A stretch of DNA of 24,143 nt from a virus. The notes under the pieces were generated by a model that saw only the letters and a program-made list of their open reading frames with translations, searched no databases and was not told the origin of the DNA. Each line of letters opens with the position of its first letter. The first letter of the stretch is position 1. Made by a program: the position numbers and the translations under genes. Positions 12,182 to 18,520 of the stretch are shown in pieces. The DNA lies in IMG/VR virus record IMGVR_UViG_3300042889_001072, positions 1 to 24,143 of that record; one strand, given 5' to 3'.

Positions 12182-12529
12182 ATGGCAATAACATATACTT
12201 GGTTAATAACATCAATTGAATGCAACACACCTGATGCTGATGCAGACTGTGATATAATTACATCTGCAAGTTGGAGATTGATTGGAACTGATGGTGATTA
12301 TAGTAGTTTTTCTTTTGGAACTTCTCCATTAAATATAGTTCTAGAAGTAACTCCTGGAACTCTAGAATTAGAAGCATATAATGCTTTAACAGAAGCTGAA
12401 ATGATAACTGCTGTTCAAACTGCTTTAGGTGAAGAACAAATAACATCACTGGAAGCAGAAATAGCTGAACGAATCCAACAACAAGTTGCTCCAACTACTA
12501 TTTCTCCACCTTTACCTTGGGTAGTTTAA
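12182..12529 (+). CDS. LPW-tail paralogue 3
   Basis: 115 residues, MAITYTWLITSIEC to LPWVV. Shared elements are SASWRLIGTDG, ALTEAEMITAVQTALG and the Pro-rich PPLPWVV end. It is the most divergent of the three in the central strands. Its TAA lies directly against the stop of the displaced thyA tail on the other strand, so it marks the left edge of the thyA region. The three-copy cluster may supply a decoration or adaptor protein in variants, which is inference only. Confidence 0.75.
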   Translation: MAITYTWLITSIECNTPDADADCDIITSASWRLIGTDGDYSSFSFGTSPLNIVLEVTPGTLELEAYNALTEAEMITAVQTALGEEQITSLEAEIAERIQQQVAPTTISPPLPWVV

Positions 12530-12703
12530 TTATATTGCAATCGGTGCTTTAATAGTTGGGCGATAATTGTATTTTTGTAAGTCATAAGATCCAATATGGA
12601 AATCATCAATTGAAGGATACTTACGATCAATGACCAATTTGGGCAACTTGTATTCATATAAATCTCTACTTAATAATTCGTTTGCTTGTTCAATATGATT
12701 CTT
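12530..12703 (-). pseudogene. Displaced 3' end of a second thymidylate synthase gene
   Basis: Minus-strand translation from 12703 gives 57 in-frame codons, beginning KNHIEQANELLSRDL, continuing LPKLVIDRKYPSIDDF, and ending IKAPIAI at TAA 12532-12530. This is the canonical C-terminus of thymidylate synthase (E. coli ends IKAPVAI). It matches residues 269-325 of the intact ThyA here, also exactly 57 residues, at about 32 of 57 positions by eye. It has no start codon or N-terminal part, and upstream of codon 1 the sequence turns into a perfect inverted repeat. It is best read as the original thyA tail left behind when endonuclease B and a replacement tail were inserted. Confidence 0.9.
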
Positions 12704-12726
12704 GTATAGATGTTATACAAGAATCA
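12696..12726. repeat. Perfect 13-bp inverted repeat at the thyA-fragment boundary
   Basis: TGATTCTTGTATA pairs perfectly with TATACAAGAATCA across GATGT. One arm includes the Lys-Asn-His codons that begin the thyA remnant; the other lies outside the thyA homology. It could be a bidirectional terminator for the LPW cluster, though there is no U tract, or a scar of break repair at the insertion point. Confidence 0.8.
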
Positions 12727-12747
12727 CATTAGTGAGTTTTCAATTTG

Positions 12748-12793
12748 TATAAATAGTAATAGGCGTTAGTCACGGTGGTCAAGACCTACTAAC
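12748..12793 (+). promoter_or_regulatory. Late promoter plus hairpin leader of endonuclease B
   Basis: TATAAATA (12748-12755) is followed by an outer stem GTTAGT (12765-12770) / ACTAAC (12788-12793), an internal bulge CAC opposite T, an inner stem GGT / ACC and a 7-base loop GGTCAAG. TCTAAT comes directly after the outer stem, as at endonuclease A. The stems differ in sequence but keep pairing between the two loci. Confidence 0.6.
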
Positions 12794-12827
12794 TCTAATC
12801 ATTCTACTATTAATTACAGGAACTAAT

Positions 12828-13724
12828 ATGACCAGCAACATTATATATAATAGTGGTATTTATGCCATAGTAAATAAAAAATCAGGTCGTTCTTATATTG
12901 GATCGTCTATAAATATAGAAAAACGATGGAAATCCCACTTAAGAACCTTAAGAAAAAACACACACCACAATATATTTCTACAAAGAGCATTCAACAAATA
13001 TGGAGAAATTATTTTTGGATTCTCATACCTAGGAATAATGATAACACCAACTCAAGAAGAATTATTTGAGTCAGAACAATCCCACATACATAAATGTCCA
13101 CATAAACTATATAATTTAGGTAGTGTTGGTGGCGGAAATAACCTTACTAATCATCCAAATAAAGATGATATTAGGCAAAGAATCATCAACACCAATCGTA
13201 ATAATAATGCTCAATTATCAACAGAAGAGCTCTCTGAAAAATATGGTCGTTGTGGTTCAGAAAACGGCAATTATAGGGGTGGAATTGGGTTCAATAGTTT
13301 TCATTATTGTTCAATTTGTAATATATCAGTTATATCCGATTCTGCCAAAGTATGCACGAATTGTCGGGACAGAAATGGTGTCAATAATCCTTTCTATGGT
13401 AAAACTCACTCTAAAGAAACTCTTGAAAAATTAAGAATCTCAAATATAGGAAGAACTAAATCTCAATATGAAATAGGTTCTATATCTGGGGAAAATTCTA
13501 GTAAATTTAAAGGGTATTATCATACACCGTGGGGAATATTTCCAGCATCTAATCAAGCAAAATCTGCCCATTCATATATGTCAGTTGTAACTATAACTAG
13601 ATGGTGTGAATATCCAGATAACGATATTGTTAGATTAGGAGCATCAAAATACCTGCAAGAGATAGGTCCTTCTGTTATAGGAAAGACCTATCGTGAACTA
13701 GGATTTTCATTTACTCCAAAATAA
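12828..13724 (+). CDS. GIY-YIG homing endonuclease B (I-TevI-like)
   Basis: A 298-residue homing endonuclease. The GIY-YIG nuclease domain is at the N-terminus (GIYAIVNKKSGRSYIGSSIN, residues 10-29), followed by EKRWKSH with the conserved Arg and His and a later Glu region (ELFESEQ). A zinc-finger-like CSIC...CTNC (Cys161, 164, 176, 179) separates it from a NUMOD3 DNA-binding segment (YGKTHSKETLEKLRISNIG), a layout like phage T4 I-TevI. It lies tail-to-tail with thyA with two bases between the stops, and on its other side is the displaced thyA tail. The likely target is therefore thyA near the YKNH codons. Confidence 0.9.
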   Translation: MTSNIIYNSGIYAIVNKKSGRSYIGSSINIEKRWKSHLRTLRKNTHHNIFLQRAFNKYGEIIFGFSYLGIMITPTQEELFESEQSHIHKCPHKLYNLGSVGGGNNLTNHPNKDDIRQRIINTNRNNNAQLSTEELSEKYGRCGSENGNYRGGIGFNSFHYCSICNISVISDSAKVCTNCRDRNGVNNPFYGKTHSKETLEKLRISNIGRTKSQYEIGSISGENSSKFKGYYHTPWGIFPASNQAKSAHSYMSVVTITRWCEYPDNDIVRLGASKYLQEIGPSVIGKTYRELGFSFTPK

Positions 13725-13726
13725 TA

Positions 13727-14704
13727 TCACACAGATATTGGTGCCTCTATTTTAGGGTGGCTTTTATAATCAACAACATTAAATGATGATAATGTGAAGT
13801 CATCAATACAATGATATTTCTTATCAATTTCTAGTTGACATAATGGATATAAACTTAAATCCCTAGATAACAATTCCTCTGTTTGTTCAATATGGTTTTT
13901 ATAGATATGAGCATCACCAATAGATATGTGTAAATTATCGGGTACCATATCAACAACATTAGCAATCATATGTGTCAATAATGCATATGAAGCGATATTG
14001 AACGGAGTTCCGAGGAAAAAATCCTGAGACCTGACATATAGATGACAACTCAAAGCATATTTCGGAGTTTTCATATCATCCATAATTTTATGAAATTCTT
14101 CTTCATAATATTCTGATGGTTGAATATCTGTTGGGCAATATTTGACTCTTTCAAAAAATGATAACTTTCTTACACCAAACTGAAAGAACGCATGACAAGG
14201 AGCTAATGCCATTCTACTATTCTTTACATTCTGTTGTGGTGATACTCCTTCATCTGGCAAATCAGCAACATTCCAAGCAGATACAATATGTCTACGACTA
14301 AAAGGTCTTTCTATTAATCCTTCAATAAGATTATCTATCTGGTCGGCTTCATCTTCACCCTCAGACCACCATTTTCTCCACTGGTATCCATATATTGGAC
14401 CAAGGTCTCCATCTTCATCAGCCCATTCTTCCCAGATGGTTGGCTTATCATTACCATTCATTCTTCTTAATTCTTCATTATCAGTAGAACCAGATAAGAA
14501 CCAAAGTAACTCATTAGCAACTAATTTGAATGGAGTAAACTTTCCTGACAGTAATGGAAATCCTTTCTTTAGGTCAAACTCAAGATGTTTACCAAATAAT
14601 GATAATGTACCTGTGCCAGTTCTATCATCTGAATCGTTACCATCTATTAGGATTTCTTCTAAAAGTCGGTAATACTGATCCATAGGTCTTTCTATATCGT
14701 TCAA
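13727..14704 (-). CDS. thyA: Thymidylate synthase (intact)
   Basis: Converts dUMP to dTMP with methylene-tetrahydrofolate. 325 residues, longer than the 264 of E. coli because of an insertion at about 180-215. Catalytic Cys170 is in APCHAFFQF; the dUMP-binding region RSQDFFLGTPFNIASY (225-240) keeps Asn236, which favours dUMP over dCMP and argues against a dCMP hydroxymethylase. RTGTG (28-32) and IGDAHIYKNHIEQ (262-274) are intact. The last 57 residues (from Lys269) diverge from the canonical tail, ending IEAPISV with YKSHP in place of the usual YDPHP. That segment may have come with endonuclease B. The ATG overlaps the upstream stop (ATGA). Confidence 0.97.
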   Translation of the reverse strand: MNDIERPMDQYYRLLEEILIDGNDSDDRTGTGTLSLFGKHLEFDLKKGFPLLSGKFTPFKLVANELLWFLSGSTDNEELRRMNGNDKPTIWEEWADEDGDLGPIYGYQWRKWWSEGEDEADQIDNLIEGLIERPFSRRHIVSAWNVADLPDEGVSPQQNVKNSRMALAPCHAFFQFGVRKLSFFERVKYCPTDIQPSEYYEEEFHKIMDDMKTPKYALSCHLYVRSQDFFLGTPFNIASYALLTHMIANVVDMVPDNLHISIGDAHIYKNHIEQTEELLSRDLSLYPLCQLEIDKKYHCIDDFTLSSFNVVDYKSHPKIEAPISV

Positions 14705-15111
14705 AGGATACCACCAAAAGCATTTATTGTATTGTATAATATAAATACGCCATTCAATACTACCGAAAATATGAAAGTATCATGTTTCAAATCCGTAAAT
14801 TTAGATTTTGATTGTAGTATCTTGATAATTTCATCTAGGTTATAGATTGTATTATCTTTACTGCTTACAAATCCCTGTAATGAAATATTTTGATTATTCA
14901 TACTATCAAGTAAACCTTGGTATTTAATATGAGATTCCTCAGATTCTTTTTTCATACGGATAATTTCCGTATTCCTTGCTTGAATCATATCAAGTCTGGA
15001 GGCAGCAAGTTCTTCTAACAGTGCTCTTTCTAATTCAAATACAGGATATGCAACCCATTCACCTTTTTCAGACTTATCCATACCAAAGAAACTTCTGTTG
15101 TATCTGTCCAT
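14701..15111 (-). CDS. Tail-anchored coiled-coil protein, paralogue 3
   Basis: 136 residues. N-terminal MDRYNRSFFGMDKSEKGEWV, then a long helix/coiled coil (about residues 25-110) and a C-terminal membrane helix (FIFSVVLNGVFILYNTINAF). The N-terminal RY...G(E/D/Y)W pattern is shared with the next two upstream genes. Phages often carry small RY...GxWVxY proteins, usually without a membrane anchor. The ATG overlaps the upstream stop. Function unknown; a membrane-surface scaffold or an effector is possible. Confidence 0.65.
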   Translation of the reverse strand: MDRYNRSFFGMDKSEKGEWVAYPVFELERALLEELAASRLDMIQARNTEIIRMKKESEESHIKYQGLLDSMNNQNISLQGFVSSKDNTIYNLDEIIKILQSKSKFTDLKHDTFIFSVVLNGVFILYNTINAFGGIL

Positions 15112-15509
15112 TATATCATTCCTATTCTTTCAAACACAAAGAAGGCAATTGCACCAAAGTTAAATACTGTCGACATAACTAACAAAGAAAACAATTTGGT
15201 ATTCCAATTTTTAAGATATTCCAAATCATCACCTAGACGTTGAAGTTCTTCAAAATTTTGCATAGATTCACTTTGATGTTCTTTAAGGTCATCTTCTCTC
15301 CATCTATTAACTTTACTAATTAACACATTAAGTTCTTCAATACACTGTTTATGCATTTCAATATCTGCATTACGTTCTTTGATAACATCAAATAATGAAT
15401 TATTATTTCCTTCTAATAAGGTTTCAAAATCTTCATTCTTACACCAATCGCCAGTGTCAGATTTCACCATATTCCCAATACCAACAAACTGTTGCCTATA
15501 CCTTTCCAT
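15111..15509 (-). CDS. Tail-anchored coiled-coil protein, paralogue 2
   Basis: 132 residues. N-terminus MERYRQQFVGIGNMVKSDTG with DW following, a coiled coil through about residues 40-100 (IEMHKQCIEELNVLISKV; NFEELQRLGDDLEYLKN), then a C-terminal membrane helix (LFSLLVMSTVFNFGAIAFFV). It overlaps both neighbours by a single base or a few bases. It has the same layout as the genes on either side, with different coiled-coil length. Confidence 0.65.
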   Translation of the reverse strand: MERYRQQFVGIGNMVKSDTGDWCKNEDFETLLEGNNNSLFDVIKERNADIEMHKQCIEELNVLISKVNRWREDDLKEHQSESMQNFEELQRLGDDLEYLKNWNTKLFSLLVMSTVFNFGAIAFFVFERIGMI

Positions 15510-15760
15510 TACGATAATCCTATAAAAATTAATAATGATATTGCTATAAATGACACAGCAGATAAACCAACAATGATATCGTGCATCTTTTCCAACTTAA
15601 TTTCATCCACAATAGCCAAACTATTTCTGGCTCTCCAAGACTTCTCAACTAACTTATTAGAATCTAATACAGTTTGATTATGATCATCATATGTAACCCA
15701 ATATCCATCCGGTGCTTCTACCATTGGCATGGGCAATCCATCGTGGTTATACCTTTTCAT
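15509..15760 (-). CDS. Tail-anchored protein, paralogue 1
   Basis: 83 residues. N-terminus MKRYNHDGLPMPMVEAPDGY with WVTYDDHNQ, a short helix and a C-terminal membrane helix (IIVGLSAVSFIAISLLIFIG). It is the shortest of the three, with the best match to the RY...DG.WV.YDD motif seen in soluble phage proteins. The coiled-coil spacer is almost absent. Translation is coupled to the gene downstream. Confidence 0.65.
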   Translation of the reverse strand: MKRYNHDGLPMPMVEAPDGYWVTYDDHNQTVLDSNKLVEKSWRARNSLAIVDEIKLEKMHDIIVGLSAVSFIAISLLIFIGLS

Positions 15761-15896
15761 TTTTCATATCCTCATCTAAAGATTTCTTCACTAATTCTTT
15801 TTGTTGCTCAGACATATTGCTCATGTACTGAATTTTTCCCTTCTTATCAATCCAAGCAATAAGCATCTTGGAATGAGGTTTTATATGCGGTTTCAT
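15747..15896 (-). CDS. Hypothetical protein, 49 aa
   Basis: A short frame from ATG 15896 with AGGAG upstream. It encodes MKPHIKPHSKMLIAWIDKKG followed by a charged helix (SEQQKELVKKSLDEDMKN). The frame ends inside the start of paralogue 1, overlapping it by 14 bases. The strong ribosome-binding site and tight packing support it. Confidence 0.6.
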   Translation of the reverse strand: MKPHIKPHSKMLIAWIDKKGKIQYMSNMSEQQKELVKKSLDEDMKNEKV

Positions 15897-15903
15897 TGGT
15901 CTC

Positions 15904-16110
15904 CTAATCTAGGGATTTGAGTTCTGAAAGGTTATAGATCTTGTCTTTGATAAAGACCATTAATCCGATGTTTGTTTTGTAAACAAGGAAATGGTCTTCT
16001 GTAAGATACTTATACACAACTCCACCACCTATTACTGCACCTAGAATAAGTCCACATATAGATGAAATTAACATACATTTGATATCGTTTATTGTTTTTT
16101 GAATAGTCAT
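15904..16110 (-). CDS. Small membrane protein, 68 aa
   Basis: AGGAA lies about eight bases before the ATG. One glycine-rich transmembrane helix (MLISSICGLILGAVIGGGVV) is preceded by MTIQKTINDIKC and followed by a soluble, beta-rich tail (FLVYKTNIGLMVFIKD). It may sit in the inner membrane with the tail outside. Function unknown. Confidence 0.65.
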   Translation of the reverse strand: MTIQKTINDIKCMLISSICGLILGAVIGGGVVYKYLTEDHFLVYKTNIGLMVFIKDKIYNLSELKSLD

Positions 16111-16124
16111 AATATAGTTCCTAT

Positions 16125-16433
16125 TTAATTTAGTATATCGACAAGTATTTTTCTAATTGCTAAGTTTTCTTGCATTGATATGTTTTTATACCTCATATCT
16201 TCTCTTATCTCTTTAACAAAGAAAGTCCTATTAATTTCTACATTCATTTTGTATGTGGCGTTATTGAGTATTTGTCTAGCTCTTTGACCAGTTATATTTT
16301 TAAGTCTTCCAATCTCAGTAGTACCTAGATTGTCAAAGTAGTGGAGAGTAAAAACATTTAGCTGATTATCATTAAGAACGTGTTTAAATTTCTCAATGAT
16401 ATATTTCTTATCCATTCTAGTATCAAGTTTCAT
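16125..16433 (-). CDS. Helix-turn-helix protein, sigma region 4-like
   Basis: 102 residues. The segment around LNDNQLNVFTLHYFDNLGTT, EIGRLKNITGQRARQILNNA resembles the region 4 helix-turn-helix of sigma70-type factors (hydrophobic core, LGTTEIG turn, recognition helix GQRARQIL). No region 2 or 3 is present, so it cannot act as a full sigma factor. It could be a promoter-specific transcription regulator. It has its own sigma70-like promoter directly upstream. An alternative internal ATG would remove six residues. Confidence 0.6.
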   Translation of the reverse strand: MKLDTRMDKKYIIEKFKHVLNDNQLNVFTLHYFDNLGTTEIGRLKNITGQRARQILNNATYKMNVEINRTFFVKEIREDMRYKNISMQENLAIRKILVDILN

Positions 16434-16465
16434 AACGTAGTCTCAGTTTTAGTTAAGTTGTGACT

Positions 16466-16493
16466 ATTATAAATCAATTAATGGCTATGTCAA
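16466..16493 (-). promoter_or_regulatory. Sigma70-like promoter
   Basis: Minus strand: TTGACA (16493-16488), 16-base spacer, TATAAT (16471-16466). The -35 overlaps the last codons of the MESH1-like gene. It faces the HTH gene. Confidence 0.85.
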
Positions 16494-17012
16494 CAAATAT
16501 TTTTTTAAATCATAACAAGTATTAAACATACAATCTAATTCTTCACAATCACCATGTAACCCAGCATCAACAACTTCTTTTGCCCATTCAAAGTAGTCTA
16601 GTCTCCGTTCTTTGCTCCAGCCAATAGGAGGATCAAGTAAAATATCAGTCATATTTGCAATCTTATCTGCCAGTTTAACTAATCTTGCTTCATATGATAT
16701 TTTACTAGCATGGATTACTTGAAGTCTTTTCCTTTCTTCTTTAGGTAGAGATTTGTCATCAGTACAATCATATACAATATTTGCTATTGTTGAACCAAAA
16801 TCTTCCTGTAGATCACAATATTCAAACCTAGTATCTTCTATTACATCATGAAGAATTGCTGCTGATAAAATATCTTCATTACAAATATTTGAATCAGATA
16901 AAATTCTAACAACTTCTATTGGATGGTTTATATAAGGTGTTATACCATCTTTACGAAATTGCCCTGCATGTGCCATAGCTGCTAGACGTAATGCTTGAAT
17001 AAATGTTTTCAT
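16485..17012 (-). CDS. MESH1-like HD hydrolase, (p)ppGpp or NADPH
   Basis: A 175-residue HD-domain protein very like the small alarmone hydrolase/MESH1 family. Motifs: YINHP (His30), AAILHDVIEDT (His55-Asp56, Glu59-Asp60), LVKLADKIANM (Asp116, Asn120), and family-typical KEERKRLQV and GWSKERRLDYFEWAKEVV. It fits a stand-alone (p)ppGpp 3'-pyrophosphohydrolase, with NADPH phosphatase activity also known in MESH1. No synthetase or TGS/ACT domain is present. It could remove the stringent-response alarmone during infection. GGTGA precedes the ATG. Confidence 0.9.
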   Translation of the reverse strand: MKTFIQALRLAAMAHAGQFRKDGITPYINHPIEVVRILSDSNICNEDILSAAILHDVIEDTRFEYCDLQEDFGSTIANIVYDCTDDKSLPKEERKRLQVIHASKISYEARLVKLADKIANMTDILLDPPIGWSKERRLDYFEWAKEVVDAGLHGDCEELDCMFNTCYDLKKYLLT

Positions 17013-17042
17013 AATTTCACCATAATAATTTAAAAAGTTTTT

Positions 17043-17594
17043 TCAACTTGCTACTTTTCTTGGTCTGCCTCGGCTCTTCTTTAATCCAGATTCTAGAGGG
17101 AATAATTCCATTTGAGACTTTGGGGGTTCTACTTTCTTCACCTCTTTCACATCAGCACGATATTCAGCTTCATCAATTCCCCATGGCCAGATAAAGAATC
17201 CTGCATCAACAACTTTATCTAATGTAATATTAGGATATAGTTTAGGGATTTCTTGATCTTTAATAGCAATAACTAACTCTGCTTCTGTTGGATGAACATT
17301 TTCAAGTAATTGTATAAACATTTGTTCACGTTTTAGATTAGACAAATCTGTTCTTGTAAACCTTTCAAATGATTTTGATTCTACAAATAAATTACTCGGA
17401 TTCATATCAATTGGTGCAGAATCTGGTTTATATGGCGGAGTGCCTTCTGGTAATACCCATTTACCCTTGGGGATAAACCCATATCCAAATACCATTTTAA
17501 TTGCTTCATTACCAACTGTTGCTTTTAGGAGTGCTAATGTGTCACCATCATTGATTCGTTTTAGCATTTCTGGGATAGATTCTTTCTTTGTCAT
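17043..17594 (-). CDS. DUF6433-like phage protein
   Basis: A 183-residue protein. LPEGTPPYKPDSAPIDM and LKREQMFIQLLENVHPTEAE with LVIAIKDQ match a phage family I recall as DUF6433, common in T4-like cyanophages and relatives; its function is not known. The helical N-terminus resembles family members. The C-terminus ends KKSRGRPRKVAS, with an RGRPRK AT-hook-like motif, which suggests contact with DNA. It lies between RNase H and the MESH1-like gene. Confidence 0.8.
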   Translation of the reverse strand: MTKKESIPEMLKRINDGDTLALLKATVGNEAIKMVFGYGFIPKGKWVLPEGTPPYKPDSAPIDMNPSNLFVESKSFERFTRTDLSNLKREQMFIQLLENVHPTEAELVIAIKDQEIPKLYPNITLDKVVDAGFFIWPWGIDEAEYRADVKEVKKVEPPKSQMELFPLESGLKKSRGRPRKVAS

Positions 17595-17626
17595 ATTTCA
17601 CCTTGTGTTGTTGTGTGCATTATATA

Positions 17627-18520
17627 TCAAAAGTCTTCTATAGAATTGAAGAGTAACTTCATATTATTTGCAATTAAATAATTAAATATCTTAACCTTGT
17701 TTCTATCATATTGTTGAGAATTGAAATCATCTAATATTTTTGTTTCAATTTCTTCTGGTATCTTCTCAAAAGATATTAAGAGTTCATTACGATGCCAATT
17801 CCTTATCTCAGAATCATTTCTACATGCTCCAATACCTTGATCAAGAAATTCTTCAATGCGTTTCTTAACTAGAGGAGATTGTCTAACCTTATTCACAAAA
17901 CAATCATCATCACTTAAGATAGAGGGTATACCATCAGAACTATCACCTCTTGCAATGTGTTCATTAATGAAGTGCTTAACATTACTAGGACTTTCAATAT
18001 ACTTCTTCTGAGCAGGAGAATATTGTCTAATGTTGCTATATTGATGCAATTGTTTAAAATCTTTATCAGAAGATAGTATCAAGGTTTTCTTAGGAGAAGG
18101 GAATAACACATTACCATCAGTGTAATTTTCTTGAGTCCATTTGGCAAGAACTGCAATAATATCATCGGCTTCAATACCATCCAGATTCAATAATTTATAT
18201 GGAAATGCTTGTTTAATATCTTCACGAACTTCTGATATAATTTCAAAGACAAATTTCCAATCTACTGAAGATGCTTCTCTAGTTGTTTTACGACTTGCTT
18301 TATAGTAAGGAAACTTTTCTTTTCTCCAATAATTTCTACCATCTGATGCAATAACAAGTTCTCCATATTCACCAGAAAACTTCATCTTATTATATAAGAT
18401 AGAAGATATTATAGAATGTCTAATAATATTCTTACTATTTTCGGGGTTGTCGGGTGTTATATCTCCCATAAATTGAAAGATTGATGCCAAAGCAATCTGG
18501 TTAAAATCCATAATAATCAT
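17627..18520 (-). CDS. rnh: T4 RNase H-like 5'-3' exonuclease (FEN family)
   Basis: 297 residues (T4 RNase H has about 305). It removes RNA primers and short DNA from lagging-strand fragments. Motifs of the PIN/FEN fold: MDFNQIA (Asp5), IASDGRNYWRKEKFPYYKAS (Asp60, the helical gateway region), GIEADDIIAVLA (Glu117, Asp119, Asp120), SSDKDFKQL (Asp152, Asp154) and ARGDSSDGIPS (Asp193, Asp196), i.e. the full acidic set. A C-terminal helix-hairpin-helix region is less clear. TAATG overlap with the upstream gene. Works with DNA ligase, encoded further upstream. Confidence 0.92.
   Translation of the reverse strand: MIIMDFNQIALASIFQFMGDITPDNPENSKNIIRHSIISSILYNKMKFSGEYGELVIASDGRNYWRKEKFPYYKASRKTTREASSVDWKFVFEIISEVREDIKQAFPYKLLNLDGIEADDIIAVLAKWTQENYTDGNVLFPSPKKTLILSSDKDFKQLHQYSNIRQYSPAQKKYIESPSNVKHFINEHIARGDSSDGIPSILSDDDCFVNKVRQSPLVKKRIEEFLDQGIGACRNDSEIRNWHRNELLISFEKIPEEIETKILDDFNSQQYDRNKVKIFNYLIANNMKLLFNSIEDF

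Noticed and set aside
12530-14704. Group I intron with endonuclease inside thyA, as in T4 td
   Set aside because: The endonuclease runs opposite to thyA, the intact thyA has its own full C-terminus and stop before it, and the displaced tail differs in sequence from the intact tail. No splicing is needed to make ThyA.
14740-14747. TATAAATA on the plus strand
   Set aside because: It lies inside a minus-strand coding sequence, antisense to it, with no plus-strand gene behind it; chance matches are expected in AT-rich DNA.
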